DNA from: Flavobacteriaceae bacterium
GTDB taxonomy: Bacteria; Bacteroidota; Bacteroidia; Flavobacteriales; Flavobacteriaceae
Direction: 5' to 3'
Assembly: GCA_013214065.1 (NCBI GenBank)
Contig: JABSPK010000009.1
Coordinates: forward strand, 62,001 to 126,000
DNA: 64,000 nt
This document shows, piece by piece, positions 8,883 through 17,706 of the stretch. The translations under genes and the position numbers were made by a program. The notes beneath the pieces were generated by a model. The model searched no databases. It was not told the origin of the DNA and saw only the letters and a list, made by a program, of their open reading frames with translations. The first letter of the stretch is position 1. The number at the start of each line of letters is the position of its first letter.

Positions 8883-9037
8883 GTTTTGTCAACTTTTTTT
8901 TAGATCGCTGTGGCATAACAATTGCTTAAATTAAGATAAAATGAACGGTGTTTTCATGATAAGGCCCGATTTACAAGGGTTTGAACCGAAAAGGCCGCCA
9001 ATGATGCAACCTAAAATGGCCTTGATTGAATGACAGA

Positions 9038-11506
9038 ATGGCCGAAAACGAATGTATGGGAGAATTGAAGTTTACGAATTTTGACAATATGTCTTTACAT
9101 GGTATCGATGAAGAAGCCGAGTTGATTCCGTTGTTGACCCCTGAAGATGAAGAGGAAATGAACAATGAGGTATTGCCCGAGACCTTGCCGGTGCTGCCCT
9201 TGCGCAATACCGTTCTTTTTCCGGGGGTGGTTATCCCGATAACCGCCGGCCGTGATAAATCGATCAATTTGATCAAAGACGCCAACAACGGTTCCAAGAC
9301 CATTGGAGTGGTTTCACAAAAGGACGAAGAAACGGAGAATCCGGGGGTTAACGATATCAATACGCTAGGCACGGTGGCCCGCATCTTGCGGGTGCTGCAA
9401 ATGCCCGATGGCAATACCACGGTCATCATCCAAGGAAAGAAACGGTTCGAGATATCGCAGGTGATTACCGAAGAACCTTATATGACCGCGACCATCCGCG
9501 AAGCTGAAGAGGTGCGCCCCGATCAAAACGATGAGGAATTCATCGCCATCATCGACTCGATCAAGGAGTTGGCCTTCAAGATCATCAAAGACAATCCGAA
9601 CATCCCGTCAGAAGCGACCTTTGCGATCAAGAATATCCAAAGCAATTCGTTTTTGATCAATTTCGTTTCCTCGAACCTTAATTTAGGTGTGGCCGAAAAG
9701 CAAAACCTACTTGAGATCCAAAACCTGCAAGAACGTGCGCTGACCACCTTGAAGTACATGAATACCGAACTTCAAAAATTAGAATTGAAGAACGATATCC
9801 AATCCAAGGTACGCCACGATATGGATAAGCAGCAGCGCGAGTATTTCCTGCACCAGCAAATGAAGACCATCCAAGAAGAGTTGGGCGGTATTTCCTATGA
9901 AGAAGAGGTCGACGAGATGCGCGAACGCGGCCAGAAGAAGAAGTGGGGCAAGAAGGTGAAAACGCATTTTGAAAAGGAATTGGCCAAAATGCAACGGATG
10001 AACCCACAAGTTGCCGAATACTCCATCCAACGAAATTATCTGGATCTTTTCCTAGACCTGCCATGGAATGAATACTCCAAGGACAAATTCGACCTTAAAC
10101 GCGCCCAGAAGATCCTGGACCGCGACCATTATGGATTGGAAGATGTCAAAAAACGGATCATCGAATATCTAGCGGTATTGAAACTGCGTAATGATATGAA
10201 ATCACCCATCCTTTGCCTGTATGGCCCTCCAGGTGTAGGGAAGACCTCGCTGGGGAAATCGGTTGCCGAAGCCCTTGGAAGGGAGTATGTGAGAATGTCT
10301 TTGGGCGGTTTACGTGACGAAGCCGAGATCAGGGGCCATCGAAAAACCTATATCGGGGCGATGCCCGGCCGTATCGTGCAGAGCATCAAGAAGGCGGGCA
10401 CGTCGAATCCGGTATTTATTTTGGACGAGATCGATAAACTGGGTGCCAGTCATCAAGGTGACCCTTCTTCAGCCATGCTCGAAGTGCTCGACCCGGAACA
10501 GAACAACGAATTCTACGATAACTTCCTCGAAATGGGTTACGACCTTTCGAAAGTCATGTTCATTGCCACTGCGAATAATTTAGGTTCCATACAACCCGCC
10601 TTGCGCGATCGTATGGAGATTATCAACGTGACCGGATATACCATAGAGGAAAAAGTGGAAATCGGGAAAAAACACCTGTTGCCAAAGCAGTTGGAAGAAC
10701 ACGGCCTTGATACGGCCCATTTGAAGATCGGAAAACCGCAATTGGAAAAAATCGTGGAAGGCTACACCCGCGAATCGGGGGTGCGTAGTCTTGAAAAACA
10801 ATTGGCCAAAATGGTGCGGTACGCCGCCAAGAACATCGCTATCGAAGAAACCTATGATGTCAAGGTATCGAACGCTACCATCGAGGAGGTGCTGGGCCCA
10901 CCGCGTTTAGAACGGGATAAATATGAGAACAACGAAGTGGCCGGTGTGGTCACCGGATTGGCGTGGACCAGTGTTGGGGGCGATATCCTTTTTATCGAAT
11001 CGATATTGTCGAAAGGGAAAGGGACCTTGAACATTACCGGGAACCTCGGAAAAGTGATGAAGGAATCGGCGACCATCGCTATGGAATATATCAAATCGAA
11101 CGCCAATGAATTCGGAATTGATCCCGAAGTATTCGATAAGTACAATGTACACATCCACGTGCCTGAGGGCGCAACCCCGAAAGACGGCCCAAGTGCCGGT
11201 ATTACCATGCTGACTTCCTTGGTGTCGTTGTTCACCCAACGTAAGGTGAAAAAGAGCTTGGCCATGACCGGCGAGATCACCTTAAGGGGCAAAGTGCTTC
11301 CGGTCGGTGGGATCAAAGAGAAGATCCTCGCCGCCAAAAGGGCACGTATCAAAGAGATCATCCTTTCTGAAGACAATAGAAAGGACATCCAGGAAATCAA
11401 GGCGGAATACTTGAAAGGATTGCAATTCCACTATGTATCGGATATGAGCGATGTCATTGCATTGGCCATTACCAAACAAAAGGTGAAAAAAGCCAAGACC
11501 TTGTAA
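9038..11506 (+). CDS. lon: Lon ATP-dependent protease
   Basis: 822 residues from ATG 9038 (ATG 9056 is also possible; a TTG at 9026 is less likely). The order is an N-terminal LON substrate-binding domain beginning [14 protein letters not shown], a coiled-coil linker, an AAA+ module with Walker [10 protein letters not shown] and Walker [10 protein letters not shown], and a C-terminal serine-lysine protease domain with S719 in KDGPSAGIT and the catalytic Lys in GGIKEKIL. It degrades misfolded and regulatory proteins in the cytoplasm. The first 40 residues are acidic and lack the usual start directly at the LON domain, as is common in this phylum. No clear promoter or heat-shock element is visible in the 200-nt gap shared with the divergent sigma gene. 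Confidence 0.97.
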   Translation: MAENECMGELKFTNFDNMSLHGIDEEAELIPLLTPEDEEEMNNEVLPETLPVLPLRNTVLFPGVVIPITAGRDKSINLIKDANNGSKTIGVVSQKDEETENPGVNDINTLGTVARILRVLQMPDGNTTVIIQGKKRFEISQVITEEPYMTATIREAEEVRPDQNDEEFIAIIDSIKELAFKIIKDNPNIPSEATFAIKNIQSNSFLINFVSSNLNLGVAEKQNLLEIQNLQERALTTLKYMNTELQKLELKNDIQSKVRHDMDKQQREYFLHQQMKTIQEELGGISYEEEVDEMRERGQKKKWGKKVKTHFEKELAKMQRMNPQVAEYSIQRNYLDLFLDLPWNEYSKDKFDLKRAQKILDRDHYGLEDVKKRIIEYLAVLKLRNDMKSPILCLYGPPGVGKTSLGKSVAEALGREYVRMSLGGLRDEAEIRGHRKTYIGAMPGRIVQSIKKAGTSNPVFILDEIDKLGASHQGDPSSAMLEVLDPEQNNEFYDNFLEMGYDLSKVMFIATANNLGSIQPALRDRMEIINVTGYTIEEKVEIGKKHLLPKQLEEHGLDTAHLKIGKPQLEKIVEGYTRESGVRSLEKQLAKMVRYAAKNIAIEETYDVKVSNATIEEVLGPPRLERDKYENNEVAGVVTGLAWTSVGGDILFIESILSKGKGTLNITGNLGKVMKESATIAMEYIKSNANEFGIDPEVFDKYNVHIHVPEGATPKDGPSAGITMLTSLVSLFTQRKVKKSLAMTGEITLRGKVLPVGGIKEKILAAKRARIKEIILSEDNRKDIQEIKAEYLKGLQFHYVSDMSDVIALAITKQKVKKAKTL

Positions 11507-11562
11507 TCGCACCTTTTTTTAGAAAGGGCCGAACCAACCCTGTTTATTCTTGACGCATTGCC

Positions 11563-11570
11563 TATTTTTG
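11563..11570 (+). promoter_or_regulatory. -7 promoter element for cmk
   Basis: TATTTTTG matches TANNTTTG exactly. It ends 5 nt before the cmk ATG, so the transcript would begin at or next to the start codon. The -33 element is weak (TTTA at 11543-11546). Confidence 0.55.
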
Positions 11571-11574
11571 GGCG

Positions 11575-12267
11575 ATGTGTAAAATCACCATTGCGATTGA
11601 CGGATATTCCTCTACGGGGAAAAGTACCATTGCGAAACAATTGGCCATGGCCCTAGGCTATGTGTATGTCGATACCGGTGCCATGTACCGTGCGATTACT
11701 TGGTGGGTTTTGAACGAAAAAATCGCTATCGAAACGGAAGCGGGGGTAAGTGCATTATTGGAAGCGCTACCTGAACTGACCCTTCAATTCAAACCGAATT
11801 CGGATACGGGGCGCTCCGATATCTACCTGAACGGGGAAAACCTCGAACCCAAGATCCGTACCATGGACGTCTCGCGCTCGGTCAGTAAGGTAGCTACCAT
11901 CGAAGCGGTACGCGAACAATTAGTGGCCCAGCAACAAAAGATGGGACTGGACAAGGCCATCGTTATGGACGGTCGTGATATCGGTACCGTGGTCTTCCCG
12001 GATGCTGAATTGAAGATCTTTATGACCGCATCACCCGAGACCCGTGCGCATCGACGCTACAAAGAACTGTTAGATCGTGGTGAGCAAGTCAGCTACAACG
12101 AAGTGTTGATGAACGTCAAGGAACGCGATTATATCGATTCACACCGAAAAGTGTCCCCTCTGCGAAGGGCCGAAGATGCCATCGAATTCGACAATAGTGA
12201 TATGGGGTTGGAAGAGCAGTTCGAACGCATCCATAATTTCGCTTTACGGATCATCGATAAACAATAA
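11575..12267 (+). CDS. cmk: cytidylate kinase
   Basis: 230 residues, the usual length. It phosphorylates CMP and dCMP to the diphosphates with ATP. Visible features are the P-loop GYSSTGKSTIA at the N-terminus, VDTGAMYRA, VMDGRDIGTVVFPDAELKIF, and a lid region with RAHRRYKELLDRG. The ATG at 11575 lies only 5 nt after a perfect -7 box, so a leaderless mRNA is likely. In many bacteria cmk precedes rpsA; here the two are close but separated by the minus-strand LysM gene. Confidence 0.96.
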   Translation: MCKITIAIDGYSSTGKSTIAKQLAMALGYVYVDTGAMYRAITWWVLNEKIAIETEAGVSALLEALPELTLQFKPNSDTGRSDIYLNGENLEPKIRTMDVSRSVSKVATIEAVREQLVAQQQKMGLDKAIVMDGRDIGTVVFPDAELKIFMTASPETRAHRRYKELLDRGEQVSYNEVLMNVKERDYIDSHRKVSPLRRAEDAIEFDNSDMGLEEQFERIHNFALRIIDKQ

Positions 12268-12289
12268 AGGCATCCTTGTGGGATGCCTT
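12267..12289 (+). terminator. hairpin after cmk
   Basis: Perfect inverted repeat AAGGCATCC - TTGTG - GGATGCCTT that includes the last base of the cmk stop codon. No T-run follows, so termination may be weak or rho-assisted. Confidence 0.45.
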
Positions 12290-12314
12290 GAATGGAAACG
12301 GTGTTTCTGGATAT

Positions 12315-12695
12315 TTATAAGTTGGGGATCACCAACTCCTGGTCAGGATGGATCAAATCCGGATTCTTCAAAATATTCGTATTCGCCTCGAAAATCGCCT
12401 GGTACTTCATCGGGTCGCCGTAGTAATGTTTGGCGATTTTGCTCAACGACTCCCCGCTTTTAACCGTGTGACGGTGATAGACGGAGTCATCCCCAACGGT
12501 GATATTGGCTTTGATATCGGAAGGGCTATCGCCACCGATTTCCTTGATTTTATCCCAGATGACGTTCTTTTCATAAGGGGTGGCCGCTTCTCCTTTGATC
12601 TTCAATACGCCTCCGTCCTCGGAAACGTCGCCTCCCTTGATACCCAATTGTTGGCCAAGCTCCAATACGGCTTGATATTTTGCTTTTGCGCTCAT
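12315..12695 (-). CDS. Kbp-like BON-LysM protein
   Basis: 126 residues with no signal peptide. Residues about 15-70 form a BON-like fold (GGDVSEDGGVLKIKGEA). Residues about 73-125 are a LysM domain starting YHRHTVKSGESLSKIAKHYYG and ending PDQELVIPNL. This is the architecture of E. coli Kbp (YgaU), a cytoplasmic potassium-binding protein. The lack of export signal argues for that role rather than peptidoglycan binding. It stands alone between the plus-strand genes cmk and rpsA. Confidence 0.85.
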   Translation of the reverse strand: MSAKAKYQAVLELGQQLGIKGGDVSEDGGVLKIKGEAATPYEKNVIWDKIKEIGGDSPSDIKANITVGDDSVYHRHTVKSGESLSKIAKHYYGDPMKYQAIFEANTNILKNPDLIHPDQELVIPNL

Positions 12696-12807
12696 AATAC
12701 TCTAAAGTTTTGTGTTTGATTCTTTGACACAAGATACTTATAAAAGTCACAAGGACTCCTATTTTTTCGGGAATGGGGTAGTGGGATAGTACCTTGTGTC
12801 CCAAAGG

Positions 12808-12838
12808 TTTGTAAACCCGGAAATTAGTTGTATTTTTG
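12808..12838 (+). promoter_or_regulatory. rpsA promoter
   Basis: TTTG (12808-12811), 19 nt, then TATTTTTG (12831-12838): an exact match to both Bacteroidota promoter elements at the preferred spacing. Transcription would begin near 12844, giving a leader of about 108 nt. Confidence 0.85.
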
Positions 12839-12842
12839 CACT

Positions 12843-12923
12843 CCTTTTCCGGTAAAACACGAGAGGAAAAGGAATTTGAAAAACAAGATGAATCACTTCT
12901 GCGGTCTTTTACCGACTCTCGTG
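12843..12923 (+). promoter_or_regulatory. structured rpsA leader with crossing complementary segments
   Basis: CGGTAAAA (12850-12857) is complementary to TTTTACCG (12907-12914), and the directly adjacent CACGAGAG (12858-12865) to CTCTCGTG (12916-12923). Because the order is A-B-A'-B', the two pairings cross and probably exclude each other. CCTTTTCC (12843-12850) can also pair with GGAAAAGG (12865-12872), competing with both. Ribosomal-protein leaders often act as autoregulatory binding sites; that role here is inference. Confidence 0.5.
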
Positions 12924-12952
12924 AGCCCGTAGGATACAAAAAACGTCAGCAC

Positions 12953-14827
12953 ATGGCTGAAGAAAAAAAAGCAGCGGCAGCACCTGCAGCCGAAGAAACT
13001 GCAACACAGACCGCCGAAACTACTCAAGAAGGCGGTAGCACAAGCAAAGAAACCAAAGCAGAACCGGAACAAGACCCAAAAGAGTTTCTTGCCCAGTTTG
13101 ATTGGGACAAGTACGAAGAAGGTATCGAAAAGGTCGATGACAAAAAATTGGACGAGTTCGAAAAGCTCGTCGAAGAGAACTTTGTCGATACGGCCGATTC
13201 AGAGGTTGTTAAAGGAAAGGTCGTACACATGACCGATCGTGAGGCGATCATCGATATCAACGCGAAATCGGAAGGAGTCATCTCATTGAACGAGTTTCGA
13301 TACAATCCTGACCTCAAGGTCGGTGATACCGTCGAAGTACTTATTGATATCAGGGAAGACAAAACCGGGCAATTGGTTCTTTCACACAGAAAGGCAAGAA
13401 CCATCATGGCTTGGGATCGTGTCAACGATGCCCATGACAAGGAAGAAATCGTCCAAGGTTTCGTCAAGTGTAGGACCAAAGGGGGTATGATCGTCGATGT
13501 CTTCGGAATCGAGGCCTTCTTGCCAGGTTCGCAGATCGATGTCAAACCCATCAGGGATTACGATCAATACGTCGGTAAGAATATGGAATTCAAAGTGGTC
13601 AAGATCAACCACGAGTTCAAGAACGTCGTTGTTTCGCACAAAGCATTGATCGAAGCCGATATCGAAGAACAGAAGAAAGAGATCATCAGTCAACTTGAAA
13701 AAGGACAGGTCTTGGAAGGGGTCGTCAAGAACATTACTTCTTACGGTGTCTTTATCGACTTGGGTGGTGTTGATGGATTGATCCACATCACCGACCTTTC
13801 TTGGAGCCGTATCAACCACCCGAACGAGGTTGTTGAACTCGACCAGAAGATGAATGTCGTTATCTTGGATTTCGATGATAACAAATCAAGGATCCAATTG
13901 GGTCTTAAGCAGTTGGAGAAACATCCTTGGGATGCCTTGGGTGATGAGATCAAGATCGGTGACAAAGTCAAAGGAAAAGTCGTGGTCATTGCCGATTACG
14001 GTGCCTTTATCGAAGTTGCCGAAGGCGTCGAAGGTTTGATCCACGTTTCTGAAATGTCATGGTCTACCCACTTGCGTTCGGCCCAAGATTTCGTCAAAGT
14101 TGGCGATCAAGTCGACGCGGTAGTATTGACCTTGGATCGTGAAGACCGTAAGATGTCTTTGGGTATCAAACAATTGTCTCCAGATCCATGGACCGATATC
14201 ACTTCTAAATATCCTGTAGGTTCACGCCACTCAGGTATCGTTCGCAACTTCACCAACTTCGGTGTCTTTGTTGAAATGGAAGAAGGTATCGACGGGTTGA
14301 TCTACATTTCGGACCTTTCTTGGACACGTAAGATCAAACACCCGTCAGAATTCGTAAACGTAGGTGATACTTTGGAAGTGGAAGTATTGGAATTGGATGT
14401 TGATGGCAGAAAATTGAGTTTGGGCCACAAGCAGACGACCGAGAACCCATGGGATAAGTACTCGACCGAATTCGCTGAAGGAACCGTTCACAAAGCAGCG
14501 GTTTCCGAAATCGTTGACAAAGGGGCCACGGTTGCCTTTAACGATGACATCGTCGGATTCATCCCTTCCCGTCATATGGAGAAGGAAGATGGCAAGAAAT
14601 TGACCAAAGGAGAAGAAGTGGATTTCAAGATCATTGAATTCAACAAAGACTTCAAAAGGGTCGTTGCTAGCCATACGGCGATATTCAGGGAGCAAGAAGA
14701 ACGCAACGTTAGATCTGCCAGAAAGAAAATGGCAGCATCCGCTGAGGAGTCCGCACCTACCATTGGTGATGCGAACGCCCAACTACAAGCGTTGAAGGAT
14801 AAGATGGAAGCCGACGCTAAAAAGTAA
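12953..14827 (+). CDS. rpsA: 30S ribosomal protein S1
   Basis: 624 residues starting at MAEEKKAAAAP; the open frame extends upstream to 12836, but that part lies in the leader behind the promoter. A charged, Ala- and Glu-rich tail of about 60 residues precedes six S1 RNA-binding repeats. Typical blocks are VFGIEAFLPGSQID (repeat 2), GVFIDLGGVDGLIHITDLSW (repeat 3), GAFIEVAEGVEGLIHVSEMSW (4), GVFVEMEEGIDGLIYISDLSW (5) and ATVAFNDDIVGFIPSRH (6). S1 helps mRNA bind the ribosome. The gene has its own promoter and strong terminator, so it is a single-gene unit. Confidence 0.97.
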   Translation: MAEEKKAAAAPAAEETATQTAETTQEGGSTSKETKAEPEQDPKEFLAQFDWDKYEEGIEKVDDKKLDEFEKLVEENFVDTADSEVVKGKVVHMTDREAIIDINAKSEGVISLNEFRYNPDLKVGDTVEVLIDIREDKTGQLVLSHRKARTIMAWDRVNDAHDKEEIVQGFVKCRTKGGMIVDVFGIEAFLPGSQIDVKPIRDYDQYVGKNMEFKVVKINHEFKNVVVSHKALIEADIEEQKKEIISQLEKGQVLEGVVKNITSYGVFIDLGGVDGLIHITDLSWSRINHPNEVVELDQKMNVVILDFDDNKSRIQLGLKQLEKHPWDALGDEIKIGDKVKGKVVVIADYGAFIEVAEGVEGLIHVSEMSWSTHLRSAQDFVKVGDQVDAVVLTLDREDRKMSLGIKQLSPDPWTDITSKYPVGSRHSGIVRNFTNFGVFVEMEEGIDGLIYISDLSWTRKIKHPSEFVNVGDTLEVEVLELDVDGRKLSLGHKQTTENPWDKYSTEFAEGTVHKAAVSEIVDKGATVAFNDDIVGFIPSRHMEKEDGKKLTKGEEVDFKIIEFNKDFKRVVASHTAIFREQEERNVRSARKKMAASAEESAPTIGDANAQLQALKDKMEADAKK

Positions 14828-14852
14828 GGCTATCCCTTAAACCCAATACTTT

Positions 14853-14888
14853 GAGCCCTTGGTCTTGTACCAAGGGCTCTTTTGTTTT
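14853..14888 (+). terminator. rho-independent terminator of rpsA
   Basis: Ten-base-pair stem GAGCCCTTGG - TCTTGTA - CCAAGGGCTC followed by TTTTGTTTT. Confidence 0.95.
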
Positions 14889-14914
14889 CGGTTCTTAAGA
14901 ATTGATTACTTTTG
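14881..14914 (+). promoter_or_regulatory. pyrR promoter
   Basis: TTTG (14881-14884), 22 nt, TACTTTTG (14907-14914). The -33 element overlaps the T-run of the rpsA terminator. The predicted leader to the pyrR ATG is only about 20 nt. Confidence 0.65.
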
Positions 14915-14939
14915 TACTCCAAACAGGCGGACATCATCC

Positions 14940-15479
14940 ATGAGCCAACGCATTCTTCTATCGGCAAAAGAAATCAACATCATCCTGCATCGTTTGGCTT
15001 GTCAATTGCTTGAGAACCACTTGGATTTTAGTGATACCGTACTCATCGGACTTCAGCCACGCGGCATTTTTTTGGCCAATCGATTGGCAAAGATCCTTAA
15101 AGAGGACTACAAGGTCAAGAACATCGATTTGGGATCGCTCGACATCACCTTTTATCGCGATGATTTCAGAAGGGGCGAAAAGACCTTACAGGCCAATGCC
15201 ACCTCAATAGATTTTCTCGTAGAAGATAAAAAAGTGGTCTTTATCGACGACGTACTCTATACCGGTCGTAGCATTCGGGCCGCATTGACAGCCGTTCAAT
15301 CGTTCGGTAGGCCGATTGAAATCGAGCTGTTGACATTGATCGACCGGCGCTTTAGTCGGCATTTGCCCATCCAACCCAATTATAGGGGGAGGCAGGTCGA
15401 TGCTATTAATGAAGAAAAGGTTAAAGTGCTCTGGCAGGAAAACGAGGGCGAGGATGTGGTTTATTTAGTCAGCGAGTAG
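14940..15479 (+). CDS. pyrR: PyrR bifunctional pyrimidine regulator / uracil phosphoribosyltransferase
   Basis: 179 residues starting at MSQRILLSAKE. The type I phosphoribosyltransferase PRPP loop VVFIDDVLYTGRSIRAA (about residues 98-114) and the hood segment with LIDRRFSRHLPIQPNYRGRQV are typical of PyrR. In Firmicutes PyrR binds pyr mRNA to control attenuation and makes UMP from uracil as a side activity. Here the gene is 2 nt ahead of pyrB, and the leader is too short to hold an attenuator, so RNA-based control of this operon is not visible. Confidence 0.93.
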   Translation: MSQRILLSAKEINIILHRLACQLLENHLDFSDTVLIGLQPRGIFLANRLAKILKEDYKVKNIDLGSLDITFYRDDFRRGEKTLQANATSIDFLVEDKKVVFIDDVLYTGRSIRAALTAVQSFGRPIEIELLTLIDRRFSRHLPIQPNYRGRQVDAINEEKVKVLWQENEGEDVVYLVSE

Positions 15480-15481
15480 GT

Positions 15482-16408
15482 ATGGGCGAATTGAGCGTAA
15501 AGCATTTACTGGGAATCAAATATCTGAACAAATCGGATATCGATCTCATTTTTGAAACTGCAGATCATTTCAAAGAGGTCATCAACCGTTCGATAAAAAA
15601 GGTACCTACCTTACGAGATATCACGATAGCCAATATCTTTTTTGAAAACAGTACGCGAACGAAACTTTCCTTTGAATTGGCCGAAAAGCGGTTGTCTGCC
15701 GATGTAGTGAATTTTTCGGCATCCCAATCGTCGGTTAAGAAAGGAGAGACCTTGATCGATACGGTCAACAACATCCTTTCGATGAAGGTTGACATGGTCG
15801 TCATGCGCCATCCGAACCCCGGAGCCGGGATCTTCTTATCGCAATATGTGAACGCCGCGATCGTCAATGCCGGTGACGGGGCCCATGAACACCCGACCCA
15901 AGCTCTGCTCGATACGTTTTCCATCCGTGAGAAATTCGGCGAGGTGGCGGGCAAAAAAGTGGTGATCGTCGGTGATATCCTGCATTCAAGGGTGGCCCTT
16001 TCGAATATTTTCGCCCTGCAACTGCTTGGGGCCGAAGTCATGGTATGTGGGCCAAAAACTTTAATACCGAAATTCATCAATGGCTTAGGGGTCAAGGTAG
16101 AGACCGATTTGAGAAAAGCACTCCAATGGTGTGATGTGGCCAATATGCTTCGGGTGCAGAACGAGCGCATGGCCATCAGTTACTTTCCGTCCACTAGGGA
16201 ATATACCCAACAATACGGTGTCGATCGTGAATTGCTCGATAGTTTGGACAAGGAAATCGTGATCATGCACCCAGGACCGATCAATAGAGGGGTCGAAATA
16301 ACCAGTGATGTGGCCGATTCACAACAATCGATTATCTTAGAGCAAGTAGAAAACGGCGTTGCGGTGCGCATGGCGGTAATTTATCTGCTCGCTTCAAAAA
16401 TAAAATAA
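15482..16408 (+). CDS. pyrB: aspartate carbamoyltransferase, catalytic subunit
   Basis: 308 residues, the normal length. It joins carbamoyl phosphate and L-aspartate in the first committed step of pyrimidine synthesis. The carbamoyl-phosphate-binding motif FENSTRTKLSFELAEKRL (about 57-74), HPTQALLD (about 137-144) and MHPGPINRG near the C-terminus are all present. It sits 2 nt after pyrR and 1 nt before the next small gene, in one operon. No pyrI regulatory subunit is nearby. Confidence 0.96.
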   Translation: MGELSVKHLLGIKYLNKSDIDLIFETADHFKEVINRSIKKVPTLRDITIANIFFENSTRTKLSFELAEKRLSADVVNFSASQSSVKKGETLIDTVNNILSMKVDMVVMRHPNPGAGIFLSQYVNAAIVNAGDGAHEHPTQALLDTFSIREKFGEVAGKKVVIVGDILHSRVALSNIFALQLLGAEVMVCGPKTLIPKFINGLGVKVETDLRKALQWCDVANMLRVQNERMAISYFPSTREYTQQYGVDRELLDSLDKEIVIMHPGPINRGVEITSDVADSQQSIILEQVENGVAVRMAVIYLLASKIK

Positions 16409-16409
16409 G

Positions 16410-16742
16410 ATGATTTTCGATAAGGAAGGCAACACCACCATCGTGCTTCAAGAGCATAGTGACTTGGCCACTTTTTTATCCAATTTGAACGGGGCATACG
16501 AACAGCTGAAAAACGATCATATCATCGTGAACCTCTTTTCGTTCGATAGCTTGTCGGCCAATGATGTTCTCGAATTCCTTGAATTATCGGCCAAGCACCG
16601 AAATGCAAAAAAGTCCTTTGTTTTGGTGACCGATAGGGTATCCTATGATGCCATTCCGGAATCGATTTGCCTGGTTCCCACGATACAAGAGGCCAAAGAC
16701 CTGATCGAAATGGAGGAAATCGAGCGCGACCTTGGTCTATGA
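16410..16742 (+). CDS. small STAS-like protein coupled to rnz
   Basis: 110 residues, no signal peptide or membrane segment. The pattern of alternating strands and helices (TTIVLQE, IIVNLFSF, DVLEFLELSAKHRNAKKSFVLVTD) resembles a STAS fold, but I cannot assign it firmly. It overlaps the start of rnz by 4 nt (ATGA), so the two are translationally coupled. Proteins at this position are sometimes labelled ribonuclease Z by neighbourhood; the sequence has no metallo-hydrolase motif. The function is unknown; a helper of RNase Z or of the pyr operon is possible. Confidence 0.75.
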   Translation: MIFDKEGNTTIVLQEHSDLATFLSNLNGAYEQLKNDHIIVNLFSFDSLSANDVLEFLELSAKHRNAKKSFVLVTDRVSYDAIPESICLVPTIQEAKDLIEMEEIERDLGL

Positions 16743-17647
16743 AATTGACGATTCTCGGCTGCTATTCGGCCACACCACGCACCTTGACCAACCCTACGGC
16801 CCAGCTTTTGGAAATCAGGAACCACATGTTTTTAATTGATTGTGGCGAGGGTACACAGGTGCAATTGCGAAAGCAAAAAGTCAAGTTTTCAAGAATAAAA
16901 CACATTTTTATATCCCACTTGCATGGCGACCATTTCTTCGGTTTGCCAGGCCTCATTTCGACGTTTCGCCTATTGGGAAGGGAAAAGGAACTGCACGTAT
17001 ATGGGCCAAAAGGGATCAAGCAAGCCATTACCATGTTACTCAAATTAGGGGATTCTTGGACGAATTATCCCTTGTATTTCCACGAGTTGGAAGGTAGCGA
17101 GCCTACCGTGATCTTTGAAGACGATACCCTTACCGTCACCACGGTACCCCTGGTACATAGGGTATATACCAATGGTTTCCTCTTTGAGGAGAAACCGGCG
17201 AAGCGCACTTTAAACCATGAGGCCGCGGTTTCTTACGGTATCGACAAAAGCCAGTTCAACAACATCAAAAATGGGAAAAGCGTGGTTCTTGAAGATGGTA
17301 CGACGGTCGCGAATTCGGAAGTGACTTTGGATCCCCCGCCCCCGAAGCGCTACGCATTCTGCAGTGATACCGCCTATCACGAACCTTTGGTCACCCAGTT
17401 GAAGGGGATCGACATGCTCTATCATGAATCGACCTTTTTGGAAGCCGATGCGCATTTATGTGCCAAAACCAAGCACTCCACTGCCAAACAGGCGGCCATG
17501 ATCGCCAAAAAAGCCCAAGTGGGTAAATTGATCCTAGGGCATTATTCTACCCGCTACAAATCGATCGATCTTTTTTACGAGGAAGCCGAAAAAGTCTTCG
17601 AAAACGTTGCTCTGGCCGAAGACGGAAAAGTTTTTGAACTGAAATAA
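16739..17647 (+). CDS. rnz: ribonuclease Z
   Basis: 302 residues starting at MKLTILGCYSATP. The metallo-beta-lactamase motif HISHLHGDHFFGLPGLISTF (about 59-78) supplies the HxHxDH zinc ligands. Further ligands lie in FCSDTAYHE and LILGHYSTRY. It cuts the 3' trailer from tRNA precursors, important where the CCA is not encoded. The ATG overlaps the stop of the preceding small gene, which decides this start over the upstream open frame. Confidence 0.95.
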   Translation: MKLTILGCYSATPRTLTNPTAQLLEIRNHMFLIDCGEGTQVQLRKQKVKFSRIKHIFISHLHGDHFFGLPGLISTFRLLGREKELHVYGPKGIKQAITMLLKLGDSWTNYPLYFHELEGSEPTVIFEDDTLTVTTVPLVHRVYTNGFLFEEKPAKRTLNHEAAVSYGIDKSQFNNIKNGKSVVLEDGTTVANSEVTLDPPPPKRYAFCSDTAYHEPLVTQLKGIDMLYHESTFLEADAHLCAKTKHSTAKQAAMIAKKAQVGKLILGHYSTRYKSIDLFYEEAEKVFENVALAEDGKVFELK

Positions 17648-17659
17648 GGCCTTTCCGTT

Positions 17660-17689
17660 TTTGCTTCTGCCTTCTTTTGTTGAACTTTG
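17660..17689 (+). promoter_or_regulatory. candidate promoter for pdxH
   Basis: TTTG (17660-17663), 18 nt, GAACTTTG (17682-17689), one mismatch from TANNTTTG. It leaves a leader of about 12 nt. Confidence 0.4.
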
Positions 17690-17706
17690 TATAGATACCG
17701 ACTGCA

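Noticed and set aside
16410-16742. Label of the small gene as ribonuclease Z
   Set aside because: It has no HxHxDH motif; the real RNase Z is the next gene. The label would come only from gene position.
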